This document shows, in pieces, positions 1 through 7,459 of a DNA stretch of 64,000 nucleotides. Position 1 is the stretch's first letter. Each line of letters opens with the position of its first letter. The stretch spans positions 5,061,524 through 5,125,523 of the forward strand of contig NZ_AP027042.1 in assembly GCF_027924605.1 (NCBI RefSeq), given 5' to 3'. The translations under genes were made by a program, and so were the position numbers. The notes beneath the pieces are model-generated. The model saw nothing but the letters and a program-made list of their open reading frames with translations, had not been told where the DNA came from and did not search any database. The DNA comes from Dyella sp. GSA-30 (GTDB lineage: Bacteria; Pseudomonadota; Gammaproteobacteria; Xanthomonadales; Rhodanobacteraceae).

Positions 1-193
1 GTGGTCCTTTGCGGCGATCACCGACGAGCCACCTCCGGAGGTCGCGGAGGCTGGGCACGACCGCTGCATCATCCAGATCAAGCCCGAGCACGTCGACGCC
101 TGGTTGAACCCGGATCCGGCCAACCGCGAAGCACTCTACGCGATCCTGGATGATCGGCCACAGGCGATCTACAACTATCGGCTGGCCGCATAA
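1..193 (+). CDS. SRAP (YedK/HMCES-type) protein, C-terminal part only
   Basis: The gene is cut by the left edge. The frame begins at base 2 and about 63 codons remain before TAA at 191-193. The tail contains a G-H-D-R motif followed about 15 residues later by D-A-W-L-N-P. This matches the end of the SRAP fold, where the HDR histidine is an active-site residue in YedK. SRAP proteins crosslink to abasic sites in single-stranded DNA through an N-terminal Cys2, which is not visible here. Three bases separate it from the next gene, suggesting an operon. On a mobile element such a protein may protect single-stranded transfer DNA; that role is inference. Confidence 0.75.
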   Translation, partial: WSFAAITDEPPPEVAEAGHDRCIIQIKPEHVDAWLNPDPANREALYAILDDRPQAIYNYRLAA

Positions 194-195
194 GC

Positions 196-822
196 ATGAT
201 CGCAGAACTGCTGCAGCAATCGGATGCGTTCCAGGACGCGCTGAACGAAATCTTTGTCACGGCGCCTCCGCCGATGTTGGATGAGCCACGTCATGACATG
301 TGTTCGGTGAGTGCCCTGCTGGCGGTAGAACATGGCTCCGCGGCCCGCCTGTGTTTCGCCGCCAACTGTCCGCAGGCGGCCACTGTGCTCATGCGCCCCC
401 AGTTTGAAGCTGCGGTGCGCGCGAGTTGGTTGCTATACGCCGCCAGCGACACAGAAATCGCTCTCGTGAGCGGCCCCCTGGATGAGGAATCGGACCGACT
501 TGCGCGCAAACTGCCGGGCGCCACTGACATGCTTAAAGTGTTAACGGAAAAAGCCCCAGAAGGATTGGTGGCCCCACTCCAGCAGTTCCATACCGTCGCC
601 TGGAAGGCGTTGAACTCGTATGTTCATACCGGGCTCCACCCACTGCGCCGCCGCAGCGAAGGCTATCCTTTGGGGCTGGCGGTCCAAGCGATCCGCAGCG
701 GCAATGGACTGCTTCATGTGTCTTATCGACTGCTGGCGGCACTGACCGGCTCTCAAGCGACGATGACGAAGGTCACCCGAATCTGGGAAGCTCACCAGGC
801 CTGTCTGCCCATAGGAGCCTGA
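196..822 (+). CDS. Hypothetical protein (DUF6988/DUF5677-like)
   Basis: A 208-residue soluble protein that is mostly helical by composition, with no signal peptide or membrane segment. A segment around residues 65-85 (QFEAAVRASWLLYAAS) and a motif N-S-Y-V-H-T-G-L-H-P near residue 140 resemble the DUF6988/DUF5677 type, small helical proteins of unknown role often found on islands. That link is from memory of the motif. ATG at 196 follows the SRAP stop by 2 bases, and its TGA lies one base before the next GTG start, so it is in the middle of a tightly packed four-gene operon. Confidence 0.7.
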   Translation: MIAELLQQSDAFQDALNEIFVTAPPPMLDEPRHDMCSVSALLAVEHGSAARLCFAANCPQAATVLMRPQFEAAVRASWLLYAASDTEIALVSGPLDEESDRLARKLPGATDMLKVLTEKAPEGLVAPLQQFHTVAWKALNSYVHTGLHPLRRRSEGYPLGLAVQAIRSGNGLLHVSYRLLAALTGSQATMTKVTRIWEAHQACLPIGA

Positions 823-823
823 A

Positions 824-1192
824 GTGACCTCAACGATGGAACGGATAACGAAACGAGACCGGGTGCTGGAGGCCATCAAAGCGATCGGCAGGCCCTGCTC
901 GATCAAGACCATGCAGGAATGGTTGGAGCATCGATATGCGGGGCCACCCTATGCCGATGTGCCCAATTATTTGTCCGCCCTGACGGTCAACGATCGCAGT
1001 CGCCGCCACAACGACCGCGGCCGAAAGAATTTCACACCGGATCCTCACCATCCCAGGGATTTGCTCATCAAGGCGCGCGTGCGCGGCACAAAGTTCGTGC
1101 GGTATTGGTTCTATGACCACGCCACCGACGCGCCGACCGCGCATGTCAGCAACGAGGACCTCGATTGGTCTTACAACAGGCGCAAGGGCTAA
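824..1192 (+). CDS. Small basic protein, winged-helix-like N-terminus
   Basis: A 122-residue protein with a GTG start one base after the previous stop. The N-terminal ~60 residues (TKRDRVLEAIKAIGRPCSI followed by an amphipathic helix and NYLSALTVND) have the pattern of a winged-helix DNA-binding fold. The middle is rich in Arg/His/Asn (SRRHNDRGRKNF) and the C-terminus is aromatic (FVRYWFYDHA). It probably binds DNA, judged from fold pattern and charge only. Its position between a SRAP operon and a GIY-YIG-like gene makes a shared DNA-related task likely. Confidence 0.65.
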   Translation: MTSTMERITKRDRVLEAIKAIGRPCSIKTMQEWLEHRYAGPPYADVPNYLSALTVNDRSRRHNDRGRKNFTPDPHHPRDLLIKARVRGTKFVRYWFYDHATDAPTAHVSNEDLDWSYNRRKG

Positions 1193-1195
1193 CGC

Positions 1196-2065
1196 ATGGA
1201 TCAGTTGCTTCGCATCGGCTTTCACCACGTCGGTTATTGGATGCTTGACTCAAAAAGGACCGGAAGAATTCAATGCAGTTTGCGCACCGCCGCTCCCTAT
1301 GAAAAGACGCTTTATGCATTCATCGTAAATGGCGACGTGAAATATGTAGGGAAGACGACGCGCACGCTGGCAATGCGTATGAAGGACTACGAGGCCGGCC
1401 TGCGTGAGCGAGAAAAGGCTTCCCGCAATGACATTCCAAGCCCACGAGCCCCCAGCACCAACGCCCGGGTAGGACGAGCTCTTTTCGCCGCGTTGTCTGG
1501 TGGCGATATGGTCGAAATCTATGTGTTGCCGGATGTCGATCTTCACCACTACGGCGACTTCCATCTCAACCTCGCCGCCGGTTTGGAGGACAGCATCATT
1601 GAGGTAATGGCCCCGGCGTGGAATGGTGGCAAAAAAGTCCTCAGCGACGGCACGGAGGAAGACATCAAGCAATCAAATGCGCCACTGCCGCCTACCAATC
1701 TTTCTTATCGTGACTGGCCCATCGCCACGGTCTTCATCAGGATGGGAAAGACCTACTGGGACCAAGGGTTCTTCAACGTCAGCGCCGAAGTTAGTGAGGC
1801 TTTTGGCGCAGACGGCGAGAACATTGAGATTTTCTGTGGCGACCAAGCGGAGCCGCTTCTTGGCACGATCAATCGGCGCGCCAACTCTAACCAGACGCCG
1901 CGTATCTTCGGCGGCAAGCGGTTACGGGAATGGATCCAGCCTAATCTGGCGCGCGATGCCACGATGCGAGTAGATGTGTTGACCCCCACCGCGATCCGAC
2001 TGTCCGCCACCTCGGGTCAGCAGGATGGAAACGAGAGCCCAGATTGCGATACGCGGTCAGCGTGA
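1196..2065 (+). CDS. GIY-YIG-like nuclease domain protein
   Basis: 289 residues. The N-terminal half resembles a divergent GIY-YIG endonuclease: Y-A-F at 40-42 in place of GIY, Y-V-G-K-T at 50-54 in place of YIG, conserved arginines just after, and a late E-D-S-I-I-E segment in a helix followed by APAWN, where the catalytic Glu is expected. The C-terminal ~120 residues (from about 165) form a separate unrecognised domain containing W-D-Q-G-F-F-N-V. It starts 3 bases after the preceding gene. The first motif is weak, so activity is uncertain. It is distinct from the GIY-YIG protein at 19606. Confidence 0.65.
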   Translation: MDQLLRIGFHHVGYWMLDSKRTGRIQCSLRTAAPYEKTLYAFIVNGDVKYVGKTTRTLAMRMKDYEAGLREREKASRNDIPSPRAPSTNARVGRALFAALSGGDMVEIYVLPDVDLHHYGDFHLNLAAGLEDSIIEVMAPAWNGGKKVLSDGTEEDIKQSNAPLPPTNLSYRDWPIATVFIRMGKTYWDQGFFNVSAEVSEAFGADGENIEIFCGDQAEPLLGTINRRANSNQTPRIFGGKRLREWIQPNLARDATMRVDVLTPTAIRLSATSGQQDGNESPDCDTRSA

Positions 2066-2155
2066 TTTGGAGCCATTGAGAGATTATTCGTAGACCAGAA
2101 CCCGCTGACGGGTTCGCCGGAAAGCAGGCGCGGTGCCTCCCTCCCGGCGTGAGGC

Positions 2156-2596
2156 TCAGTCTTCGCGAATCACCATGATGGTCCCTACCGGTGCGCCGTC
2201 GTCGCCAGCATGGATGACCATGTAGAGGGCAACCGTCACCATCGAAGCGACACCGTCCCGCAGCACAACCGTTTCCACCTGAAAATCGATCCGGTTCGAC
2301 TGCTGCTCAATTCCCGCTTGCTGCCGACGGCGATGCGCGCGGGCTTCCGCAACCGCAGCCAACAACAGCGTGTCTTCCCGCAGCCGCAGAATGGCCGCGA
2401 GCTTCGGGTCGGGTTCGTCCCACGCCACACAGGCGGCATGGACGGCGGTGGTGATCGCCACCGGCACACGGAATCCGACCTCTTGCGCTTGGGGCAGTTC
2501 GATCAGCACGCCGTCGCGGATCGCGTCCGCACGGGTGTAGGCGTAAACCAGATCGGCGTCGGTGAACAACGGAGGATGGTTGTGGCTCTTGCTCAT
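2156..2596 (-). CDS. DUF6573-like island protein
   Basis: 146 residues, no signal peptide. The N-terminal part reads YAYTRADAIRDGVLIELP, then G-F-R-V-P-V-A-I-T, A-W-D, and a C-terminal I-H-A-G-D-D. This layout is shared by the DUF6573 family found next to conjugation genes of ICEs and plasmids. Function is unknown. It is encoded opposite to the SRAP operon, with convergent ends 90 bases apart. Confidence 0.75.
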   Translation of the reverse strand: MSKSHNHPPLFTDADLVYAYTRADAIRDGVLIELPQAQEVGFRVPVAITTAVHAACVAWDEPDPKLAAILRLREDTLLLAAVAEARAHRRRQQAGIEQQSNRIDFQVETVVLRDGVASMVTVALYMVIHAGDDGAPVGTIMVIRED

Positions 2597-3040
2597 GGTT
2601 CTTCTCGCTTCGTCAGGGCTGGCCCAGAGGGCAGCAGTTGAAAACTGCTGCCGATGGCAGCCGCCCTGCCCGGATGACCTGCGCGGTCAAGGGAGGAAGC
2701 GAGGAACTGGCGCGGCCCGCAGCCGCAGGCGAGGACACGGGTTCCGAACGACCCTTGACCGGAGAAGCGGGGCATTCGGGCCGCTCTTGATCTGGCTGTC
2801 GCCGTGGACGTTGGGAAGGCCGGACCGCCCTACGGTCCAGCCGTCTGGCGGTGGTGCTTTTGACTTAGCCCTGAAGGGCCGAAGTGGGGGCAAGTGGGTG
2901 GGCGACGTGCGTGGGTAACTCGCCCGAGTTATCCATCCACTCGTCCACGCACTTGTCCCCACGGTGCCGAGGGCATCGGCCTTGCCCTCATCGATCAACG
3001 ACGCGTGGTGCCCACATTCCGCCGCCGATGCGGTTAGCCA
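2597..3040. other. Intergenic region containing a long imperfect palindrome
   Basis: 444 bases without a convincing gene on either strand. The ORFs here are short, arginine- and proline-rich shadows. The region separates two minus-strand genes and holds the 65-base palindrome listed separately. The base composition is GC-rich like the flanks. Confidence 0.6.
2891..2955. repeat. 65-base imperfect inverted repeat (oriT- or terminator-like)
   Basis: The two halves of this segment are near reverse complements: outer CAAGTG/CACTTG, then GTGCGTGG (2907-2914) with CCACGCAC (2945-2952), and an inner arm GGGTAACTCG (2913-2922) facing CGAGTTATCC (2925-2934) across a 2-base loop with one mismatch. No T-run follows on either strand, so a simple intrinsic terminator is unlikely. 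A transfer origin or a regulatory hairpin fits better, by inference only. Confidence 0.55.
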
Positions 3041-3808
3041 CTATCGCGCTCGCGCCTTTGCTTTCGCATCCACCGTTGCACCGCTGCGCTCAAGGGAATG
3101 CGTCCTCCGCCAAGGCCCAGAACGAGGGTCCTCTGGGTGGTCCAACGAGGACTCCCCTTCCGCGAGCGGCGGCCACGGGTAGACCAGCCACAAGGTATGC
3201 GGTGGATTCACGCGAGCTAAATGTCGCTTCACCGCGGCAAGATGCATACCCACCGCTTGGGCGATTGCTTCAGTGGACAGCCCGCCCTCCGCGTAGTCCT
3301 GCACCGCCGCTTGGCGTTCAAACGCCCTCATCTCCCGTGGCTTCAACTCGTAAGCACGTTGCTCTCGAAGACGCCGCTCATCTCCTCCGGAAGAGTTATA
3401 GGCGTCCTCAATGAGTTTGATCCGCTGCGCCAGGGATGGGTCGCCTTGTTGAAGGGCAGCATGAAGGGTTCGCATTCGATCAACGAGTCCGATCGCGGAA
3501 TCGATCACGCCATCCTCAAACTGCCATCCTAGCTCACTGGCTACTCGTTCCCATTCGATTTGGGAAAATTCCTGATGGAGGATCGGCATCCCCATTGAAC
3601 GCGCCAGCTGCAACACCCCTAACGCCAGGATATCGTCCACTTGATCGTAGAAATGGTCCGAACGCACCAACAGGGTTGGCAGCGGTGCCTGAGGATCGAG
3701 GAAAGCGAGATGAATCGCCTCAGCGAACGCGAGGCAGCGTTGTTGCTGACCTTCCTTCGTTTTCGGAAAGTCGTCCGGCATGACATTGGCTAGGTAATCG
3801 ACGGCCAC
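3041..3808 (-). CDS. Hypothetical protein with C-terminal helix-turn-helix, paralog of the 12637 gene
   Basis: 255 residues, GTG start after AAGGTG; an ATG nine codons in is a possible alternative. Residues 30-100 (DPQAPLPTLLVRSD, then VLQLARSMGMPIL) align with the protein encoded at 12637-13308, so the island carries two divergent copies of this unnamed family. Near residue 185 a segment GLSTEAIAQAVGMHLAAVKR looks like an HTH, and the last 30 residues are basic. No catalytic motif is seen. A DNA-binding island regulator is possible but unproven. Confidence 0.65.
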   Translation of the reverse strand: MAVDYLANVMPDDFPKTKEGQQQRCLAFAEAIHLAFLDPQAPLPTLLVRSDHFYDQVDDILALGVLQLARSMGMPILHQEFSQIEWERVASELGWQFEDGVIDSAIGLVDRMRTLHAALQQGDPSLAQRIKLIEDAYNSSGGDERRLREQRAYELKPREMRAFERQAAVQDYAEGGLSTEAIAQAVGMHLAAVKRHLARVNPPHTLWLVYPWPPLAEGESSLDHPEDPRSGPWRRTHSLERSGATVDAKAKARAR

Positions 3809-3912
3809 AAGACACCTTGGGTTGTGAAGGGTGTCTTGACGCTAGGATCGCCAACATGAATGTCAAGGCGCTGCATCCGCCCGCCACGACTGGGGCAACG
3901 GCACGGCGACCG

Positions 3913-4923
3913 TCAACCCAAAATCGTGATCGTGCCCGTTTTGTTGATCTCATAGAGAATCACCGACGCGCTGCAGCGATTCAGCGCGGCGGAAAGATCG
4001 CTCGCAAGCGTGCCCCCCTGGGGCAACACAATGTGCTTTCGGCAAGCGTCGCCGCGAGCATGCGTCATCAACTGCCCTATGGCTGTGTAGATGTCACCCC
4101 GATCTCGGGAGGTCTTGACCTCGAACAGGTCCGTCATCGTTCCCTGTCGCTCCAACGCCAAGTCAATCAAGACGTTCTTCTTGGAACTCGTGCCGGCGCG
4201 CGATCGAGGTATCGCCCATGCCTCCAGCGCTTTGACCACGTCACCGTGACGCGAAATGTAGTCAACGACGTCGGAACGTTTTCCTCTGCGACGCCCACTG
4301 GGCTCGTCGAAATAGTCCTTCAACTCAGCCACTTTCTTTCGAAAAGAGGCCGTGTCCAGTTCGCCAGCGCGCACCGCCTCTTTGAACTCGGCAATATCCT
4401 GGACGAAGGCGGTTAAGGGGGCAACAACGCCATCGCCATCGATGGGCATGACGAGCACCATGTGGCGCCGCGTTCCTTCACGGTCGAGAACATCGATGCG
4501 GGGCCGCGGTGTCCACGCCAAAAATTCCGTCTGACCGACGCCTTTCTGCCCGCCACCCACCCCGCCGCTGTGAGCCAAGTAACGCACTCCCGTGGACGGG
4601 TCCACCACGAAGCACCCCGCCACGCGCGCTGTGGGCGTCAGAGGAATGTTGATCTCCGCCGTGATATTGAGGCTCGATTGGTTGCCGTCGCCCCATTGGC
4701 CAAACCAGTTGTAGGTGCGCGGCGTCGCCCCTTCGTCCTCTGCTGTCGATCGGCGTGTGTGGAACCAAATCGTGCCGTCGGTGCGCACCTCCGCGTCACG
4801 CACATGACCGCTCGGAAAGCCGATGGTTTGTGCAGCGTTCGTTCGAAGCGCTTTTTTCAACTGCGCTTCGAGTTGGGCCTGAGCGGCATTCCGTTCAGCC
4901 GCTTGCTCGATGAGCATGAACAT
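3913..4923 (-). CDS. PD-(D/E)XK-like hypothetical protein
   Basis: 336 residues. The last third carries I-D-L-A-L-E-R, then F-E-V-K-T-S and, 8-10 residues on, IYTAIGQLMTH. This is the D...ExK plus trailing Q-x(3)Y/H arrangement of PD-(D/E)XK nuclease folds, seen in restriction-like and repair enzymes. The N-terminal two thirds (GHVRDAEVRTDGTIWFH, NITAEINIPL, HSGGVGGGQKGVG) is not recognised and may be a sensing domain. No methyltransferase gene adjoins it. A defence nuclease is a reasonable inference; the substrate is unknown. Confidence 0.6.
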   Translation of the reverse strand: MFMLIEQAAERNAAQAQLEAQLKKALRTNAAQTIGFPSGHVRDAEVRTDGTIWFHTRRSTAEDEGATPRTYNWFGQWGDGNQSSLNITAEINIPLTPTARVAGCFVVDPSTGVRYLAHSGGVGGGQKGVGQTEFLAWTPRPRIDVLDREGTRRHMVLVMPIDGDGVVAPLTAFVQDIAEFKEAVRAGELDTASFRKKVAELKDYFDEPSGRRRGKRSDVVDYISRHGDVVKALEAWAIPRSRAGTSSKKNVLIDLALERQGTMTDLFEVKTSRDRGDIYTAIGQLMTHARGDACRKHIVLPQGGTLASDLSAALNRCSASVILYEINKTGTITILG

Positions 4924-4996
4924 GTTGCCCCCTATCCAGCGGTGACCTCGTCGTGGTATTGGCGATTGCCTTGACGTAGTTTCAACTGGAACACTT

Positions 4997-5272
4997 TCAA
5001 CTCGAAGGCAAATGATAAGCCTGACGAATCAGGTCGACGATCGCGTCTGCCTCTTGGGTATTCAAGGCCAATACTGCTCCATGATGCCGAAGCGTCACAC
5101 CTGTTGGACTTTCTTCAAATCCGACCAAAGGAAGCCGGTCATAATTAGTTACGTATTTGATCGCCTCTTCCTTTGAGATAAGAACATCCCAACCGGCAAG
5201 GATTCGGACACCTAATGCACCGGCTTCGGCGAAGACTGTGAAGTTACGATGGAACTCGCGAGATAAACTCAT
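4997..5272 (-). CDS. Small hypothetical protein
   Basis: 91 residues counted from the ATG at 5272, which has AGGGG about 9 bases upstream; a GTG three codons earlier is the alternative. Sequence such as GVRILAGWDVLISKEEAIKY and a C-terminal ALNTQEADAIVDLIRQAY suggests a compact alpha/beta protein. No family is recognised. It sits alone between nuclease-like and membrane-anchored hypotheticals. Confidence 0.55.
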   Translation of the reverse strand: MSLSREFHRNFTVFAEAGALGVRILAGWDVLISKEEAIKYVTNYDRLPLVGFEESPTGVTLRHHGAVLALNTQEADAIVDLIRQAYHLPSS

Positions 5273-5392
5273 AGCAAACACCCCTGTCTAAGATGGATGA
5301 TCCGGGCAATTGTGTCCCACTTCACTCGAACGGTGCCACGTTGCTGACATTCTCTGGCAGACCGTGACTGCCAACGTTTTGACCGATGTCTT

Positions 5393-5881
5393 TCAGTCGA
5401 GCGCAGCCTTGATGGGCTTCAGCCCAAAGGGCGACCAAAGGCCCTTAGGATAAACCCCGCCAATCCCTAGCACTCGCTGTTGCAACTTATAGCTCTCGCC
5501 ACGAGCCGAAAAGATCAAGAATTCGATATCAATGGCCAACTTTTGACGAATGGCTCTCTGAACAAATAGTCCTGGAACTACCGTCTTTACCAACAAGATC
5601 TTTCCTGGCTTGATGACGCCCGGAAGTTGCTTAGAAGCGAGTTCAGGCAAGAGCACATCGGGTGCGTCCCCCACCAGGTCAACGCGCACTTCGCTCACGA
5701 GAAGTTCGACGGTTCCGGTGTTGGAATGCCCGAACTCAAGCACAGTTTCCTTGTCCTCATCCTCGGTCAGTTGGACTACCCACGCCGTCACAGACGCTGT
5801 CTTCCGAAGAACAGTTAGATACAAATTCGTGCAGGAAACAGCCAGAGCCGTGAGTGATAAGGCATTGCTGATCGGATCCAT
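5393..5881 (-). CDS. Hypothetical protein with N-terminal membrane anchor
   Basis: 162 residues from ATG 5881, preceded by GGAGAATAGG; this strong site decides the start over an ATG eight codons upstream. Residues 3-25 form a hydrophobic helix (NALSLTALAVSCTNLYLTVL). The rest is a beta-rich soluble domain with no recognised family (VLEFGHSNTGTVELLVSEV). Probably a single-pass inner-membrane protein. Confidence 0.6.
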   Translation of the reverse strand: MDPISNALSLTALAVSCTNLYLTVLRKTASVTAWVVQLTEDEDKETVLEFGHSNTGTVELLVSEVRVDLVGDAPDVLLPELASKQLPGVIKPGKILLVKTVVPGLFVQRAIRQKLAIDIEFLIFSARGESYKLQQRVLGIGGVYPKGLWSPFGLKPIKAALD

Positions 5882-5942
5882 CCTATTCTCCTTGCCAAGA
5901 TGCAATGCGTTGAGGGCGATGGGTGCGCCGCGCTAGGGAGTC

Positions 5943-6473
5943 CTACTTCGTGCGCCACTCACCCAAGATAAACGCCGGCGGGTCTTCCGCACCAGCACGC
6001 CGTAGCCGTTGAATCAAATCGTCGTTGGATGCGCTTCGAGCAAAGGCCATTGCCGTGTCGCCATCCTGGTCGCTGGCGTTGGGGTCGGCACCCAAATCCA
6101 ACAGCGCCAAGGCCACGCCATCGACGCTGTCCTCGTAGTTGGCCGCCTGCTCGATCAACGGCGTGCGTCCCAGGAGGTCCCGGGCATCGATGTCGGCGCC
6201 CTCGCCCACCAGCACGGCGACACCCTCCGGATCACGGATCGTGTGGAGCAGTGTGCGTCCATCCGCGTCTCGCGCGTTGATGTCCGCACCGTGCGCCAAA
6301 AGGAGCGACAACATCGCCGCATTGAAATTCTGAAAGAGCGCGTGGATCGCCTGTTCGCCCTGGGCATCTGCTGCGCTGGCCAGCGCGCCATCGTTCTCCA
6401 ACATCGTTCGGACAACATCGATCTTGCCGAGCGCCACTGCGTCGTGAAACTGCTTGAGTATGTCGCTATCCAC
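5943..6473 (-). CDS. Ankyrin-repeat protein
   Basis: 176 residues with four or five ankyrin repeats. Typical cores are visible: LLAHGADINARDADGRTLLH (about 57-76), GEGADIDARDLLGRTPL (about 90-106) and LLDLGADPNASDQDGDTA (about 124-141). Ankyrin domains mediate protein binding, so it is probably cytoplasmic and may bind a partner such as an immunity-type target. No toxin domain is attached. No clear operon link: the next gene starts over 75 bases away. Confidence 0.85.
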   Translation of the reverse strand: MDSDILKQFHDAVALGKIDVVRTMLENDGALASAADAQGEQAIHALFQNFNAAMLSLLLAHGADINARDADGRTLLHTIRDPEGVAVLVGEGADIDARDLLGRTPLIEQAANYEDSVDGVALALLDLGADPNASDQDGDTAMAFARSASNDDLIQRLRRAGAEDPPAFILGEWRTK

Positions 6474-6551
6474 AACCGCCCCCTTTCACCATGAGACCCG
6501 AGCATAACGTGAGCCCGAATTGACCGGCGGGTTCGCCGGGAACCACCGCCG

Positions 6552-6884
6552 TCAACCGAGCCAACCTTCGTCCTGTGCGCCTGGCGTTTTCGGCGACGCA
6601 CGCGCTGCGTCTTCCGCCAGCATCAATTCGAGATACTTGAGCAACTGTTCGGCCCGCTTGGTCTTCTTACCCAGTCCTCCCCGGGCTTTCTCTTCCAGGG
6701 CCAAAAACGTTGAGGCGGGGATGCCGAAGATCCGGGCGTAACGGTCGAGGAGGTCCAACGACGGCCGCTTCTTCCCGCTTTCAATCTCCGACAGATACGA
6801 GGGGGAAATCCCGAGCTGGTCGGCCAAGTCCTCCTGAGTCCAACGCCGAAACGTGCGGGCGTGCCGAAGTGCCGGGTTCCGCAT
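6552..6884 (-). CDS. XRE-family transcriptional regulator
   Basis: 110 residues from ATG 6884, chosen because GGGAGGTGG lies just upstream; longer in-frame starts have none. Residues 8-62 form a Cro/CI-type HTH: RRWTQEDLADQLGISPSYLS, then EIESGKKRPSLDLLDRYARI. A short C-terminal helix (KRAEQLLKYLELMLAEDAA) probably dimerises it. Twin palindromes lie 118-152 bases upstream, suggesting autoregulation. It may control island functions. Confidence 0.88.
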   Translation of the reverse strand: MRNPALRHARTFRRWTQEDLADQLGISPSYLSEIESGKKRPSLDLLDRYARIFGIPASTFLALEEKARGGLGKKTKRAEQLLKYLELMLAEDAARASPKTPGAQDEGWLG

Positions 6885-7001
6885 AGCCACCTCCCCCTGA
6901 CGATTGGAGCCTTGGGTCGCGATCGGCGGTTCCGAGCCCGCATCCTCCCCCGCGCGGACCCCGCTGATCGGTGTCCGTCTTGCCCAGCTTACCGCCTCTG
7001 G

Positions 7002-7036
7002 GCGAAGCAACTTCGCTGTGAGCGAAGCTTCTTCGC
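7002..7036. promoter_or_regulatory. Twin palindromic operator GCGAAGnnnCTTCGC
   Basis: Two perfect 6+6 inverted repeats with 3-base centres, GCGAAG-CAA-CTTCGC (7002-7016) and GCGAAG-CTT-CTTCGC (7022-7036), start exactly 20 bases apart, about two helical turns. They lie upstream of the XRE regulator gene, whose dimer is the obvious candidate ligand. Confidence 0.6.
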
Positions 7037-7170
7037 GTCCGATGCTGCGTCACAAATGTGAAGAATCGGTTAAGAAGGACAAAACCTGATCCAAATGATC
7101 CACTTAGACAGCGGCAAAAAGTCCAGTGAAAATCAGATGTTCGCGTTTGATCTCGACCGATTGACAAGCA

Positions 7171-7246
7171 TGGGGTTCGGCCTAGAACGGAGGCCGTCGG
7201 CGCTCGAACGCGCCGACGCCACCCACCGTTCGATTCGGTGCCCCCA
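7171..7246. other. Cloverleaf-like triple hairpin (structured RNA candidate)
   Basis: TGGGG (7171-7175) can pair with CCCCA (7242-7246) and enclose three hairpins: GGCCT/AGGCC (7179-7183/7191-7195), CGTCGGCGC/GCGCCGACG (7195-7203/7210-7218) and CACCG/CGGTG (7224-7228/7236-7240). The loop of the last is TTCGATT, like a tRNA T-loop. The middle arm is too long for a normal tRNA. GC-rich DNA forms hairpins easily, so this is only a candidate. Confidence 0.3.
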
Positions 7247-7295
7247 CCCCCACCTGGAGCCTTCGTCCCGAAGCTGTTCCCTTCCCTCGCCCACG

Positions 7296-7326
7296 AAAAA
7301 GCCGAAGAGCGCCAACTCCTCGGCTT
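7296..7326 (-). terminator. Minus-strand terminator-like hairpin
   Basis: AAGCCGAAGAG (7299-7309) pairs with CTCCTCGGCTT (7316-7326) apart from one mismatch. On the minus strand the stem is followed by a T-run (7296-7300). No intact minus-strand gene precedes it; the IS21 genes lie there now, so the original gene may have been displaced. Confidence 0.4.
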
Positions 7327-7459
7327 GCTACGGCATCGCAGTGTTTGAAGCCTCTGCAATGCCGGTATAGGGCCAACCCCCTGTCTTGTCAAATGTTCGG
7401 CCGCCCTCGGTCGAGCACGGGCGAACTCGGCCCACGAGACCCTACACCGGAATATCCCC

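Noticed and set aside
2884-3414. 176-residue plus ORF
   Set aside because: Antisense of the 3041 gene; Pro/Arg-rich shadow composition.
7171-7246. True tRNA gene
   Set aside because: The middle arm has 9 base pairs with a 6-base loop, incompatible with an anticodon arm; kept only as a structured-RNA candidate.
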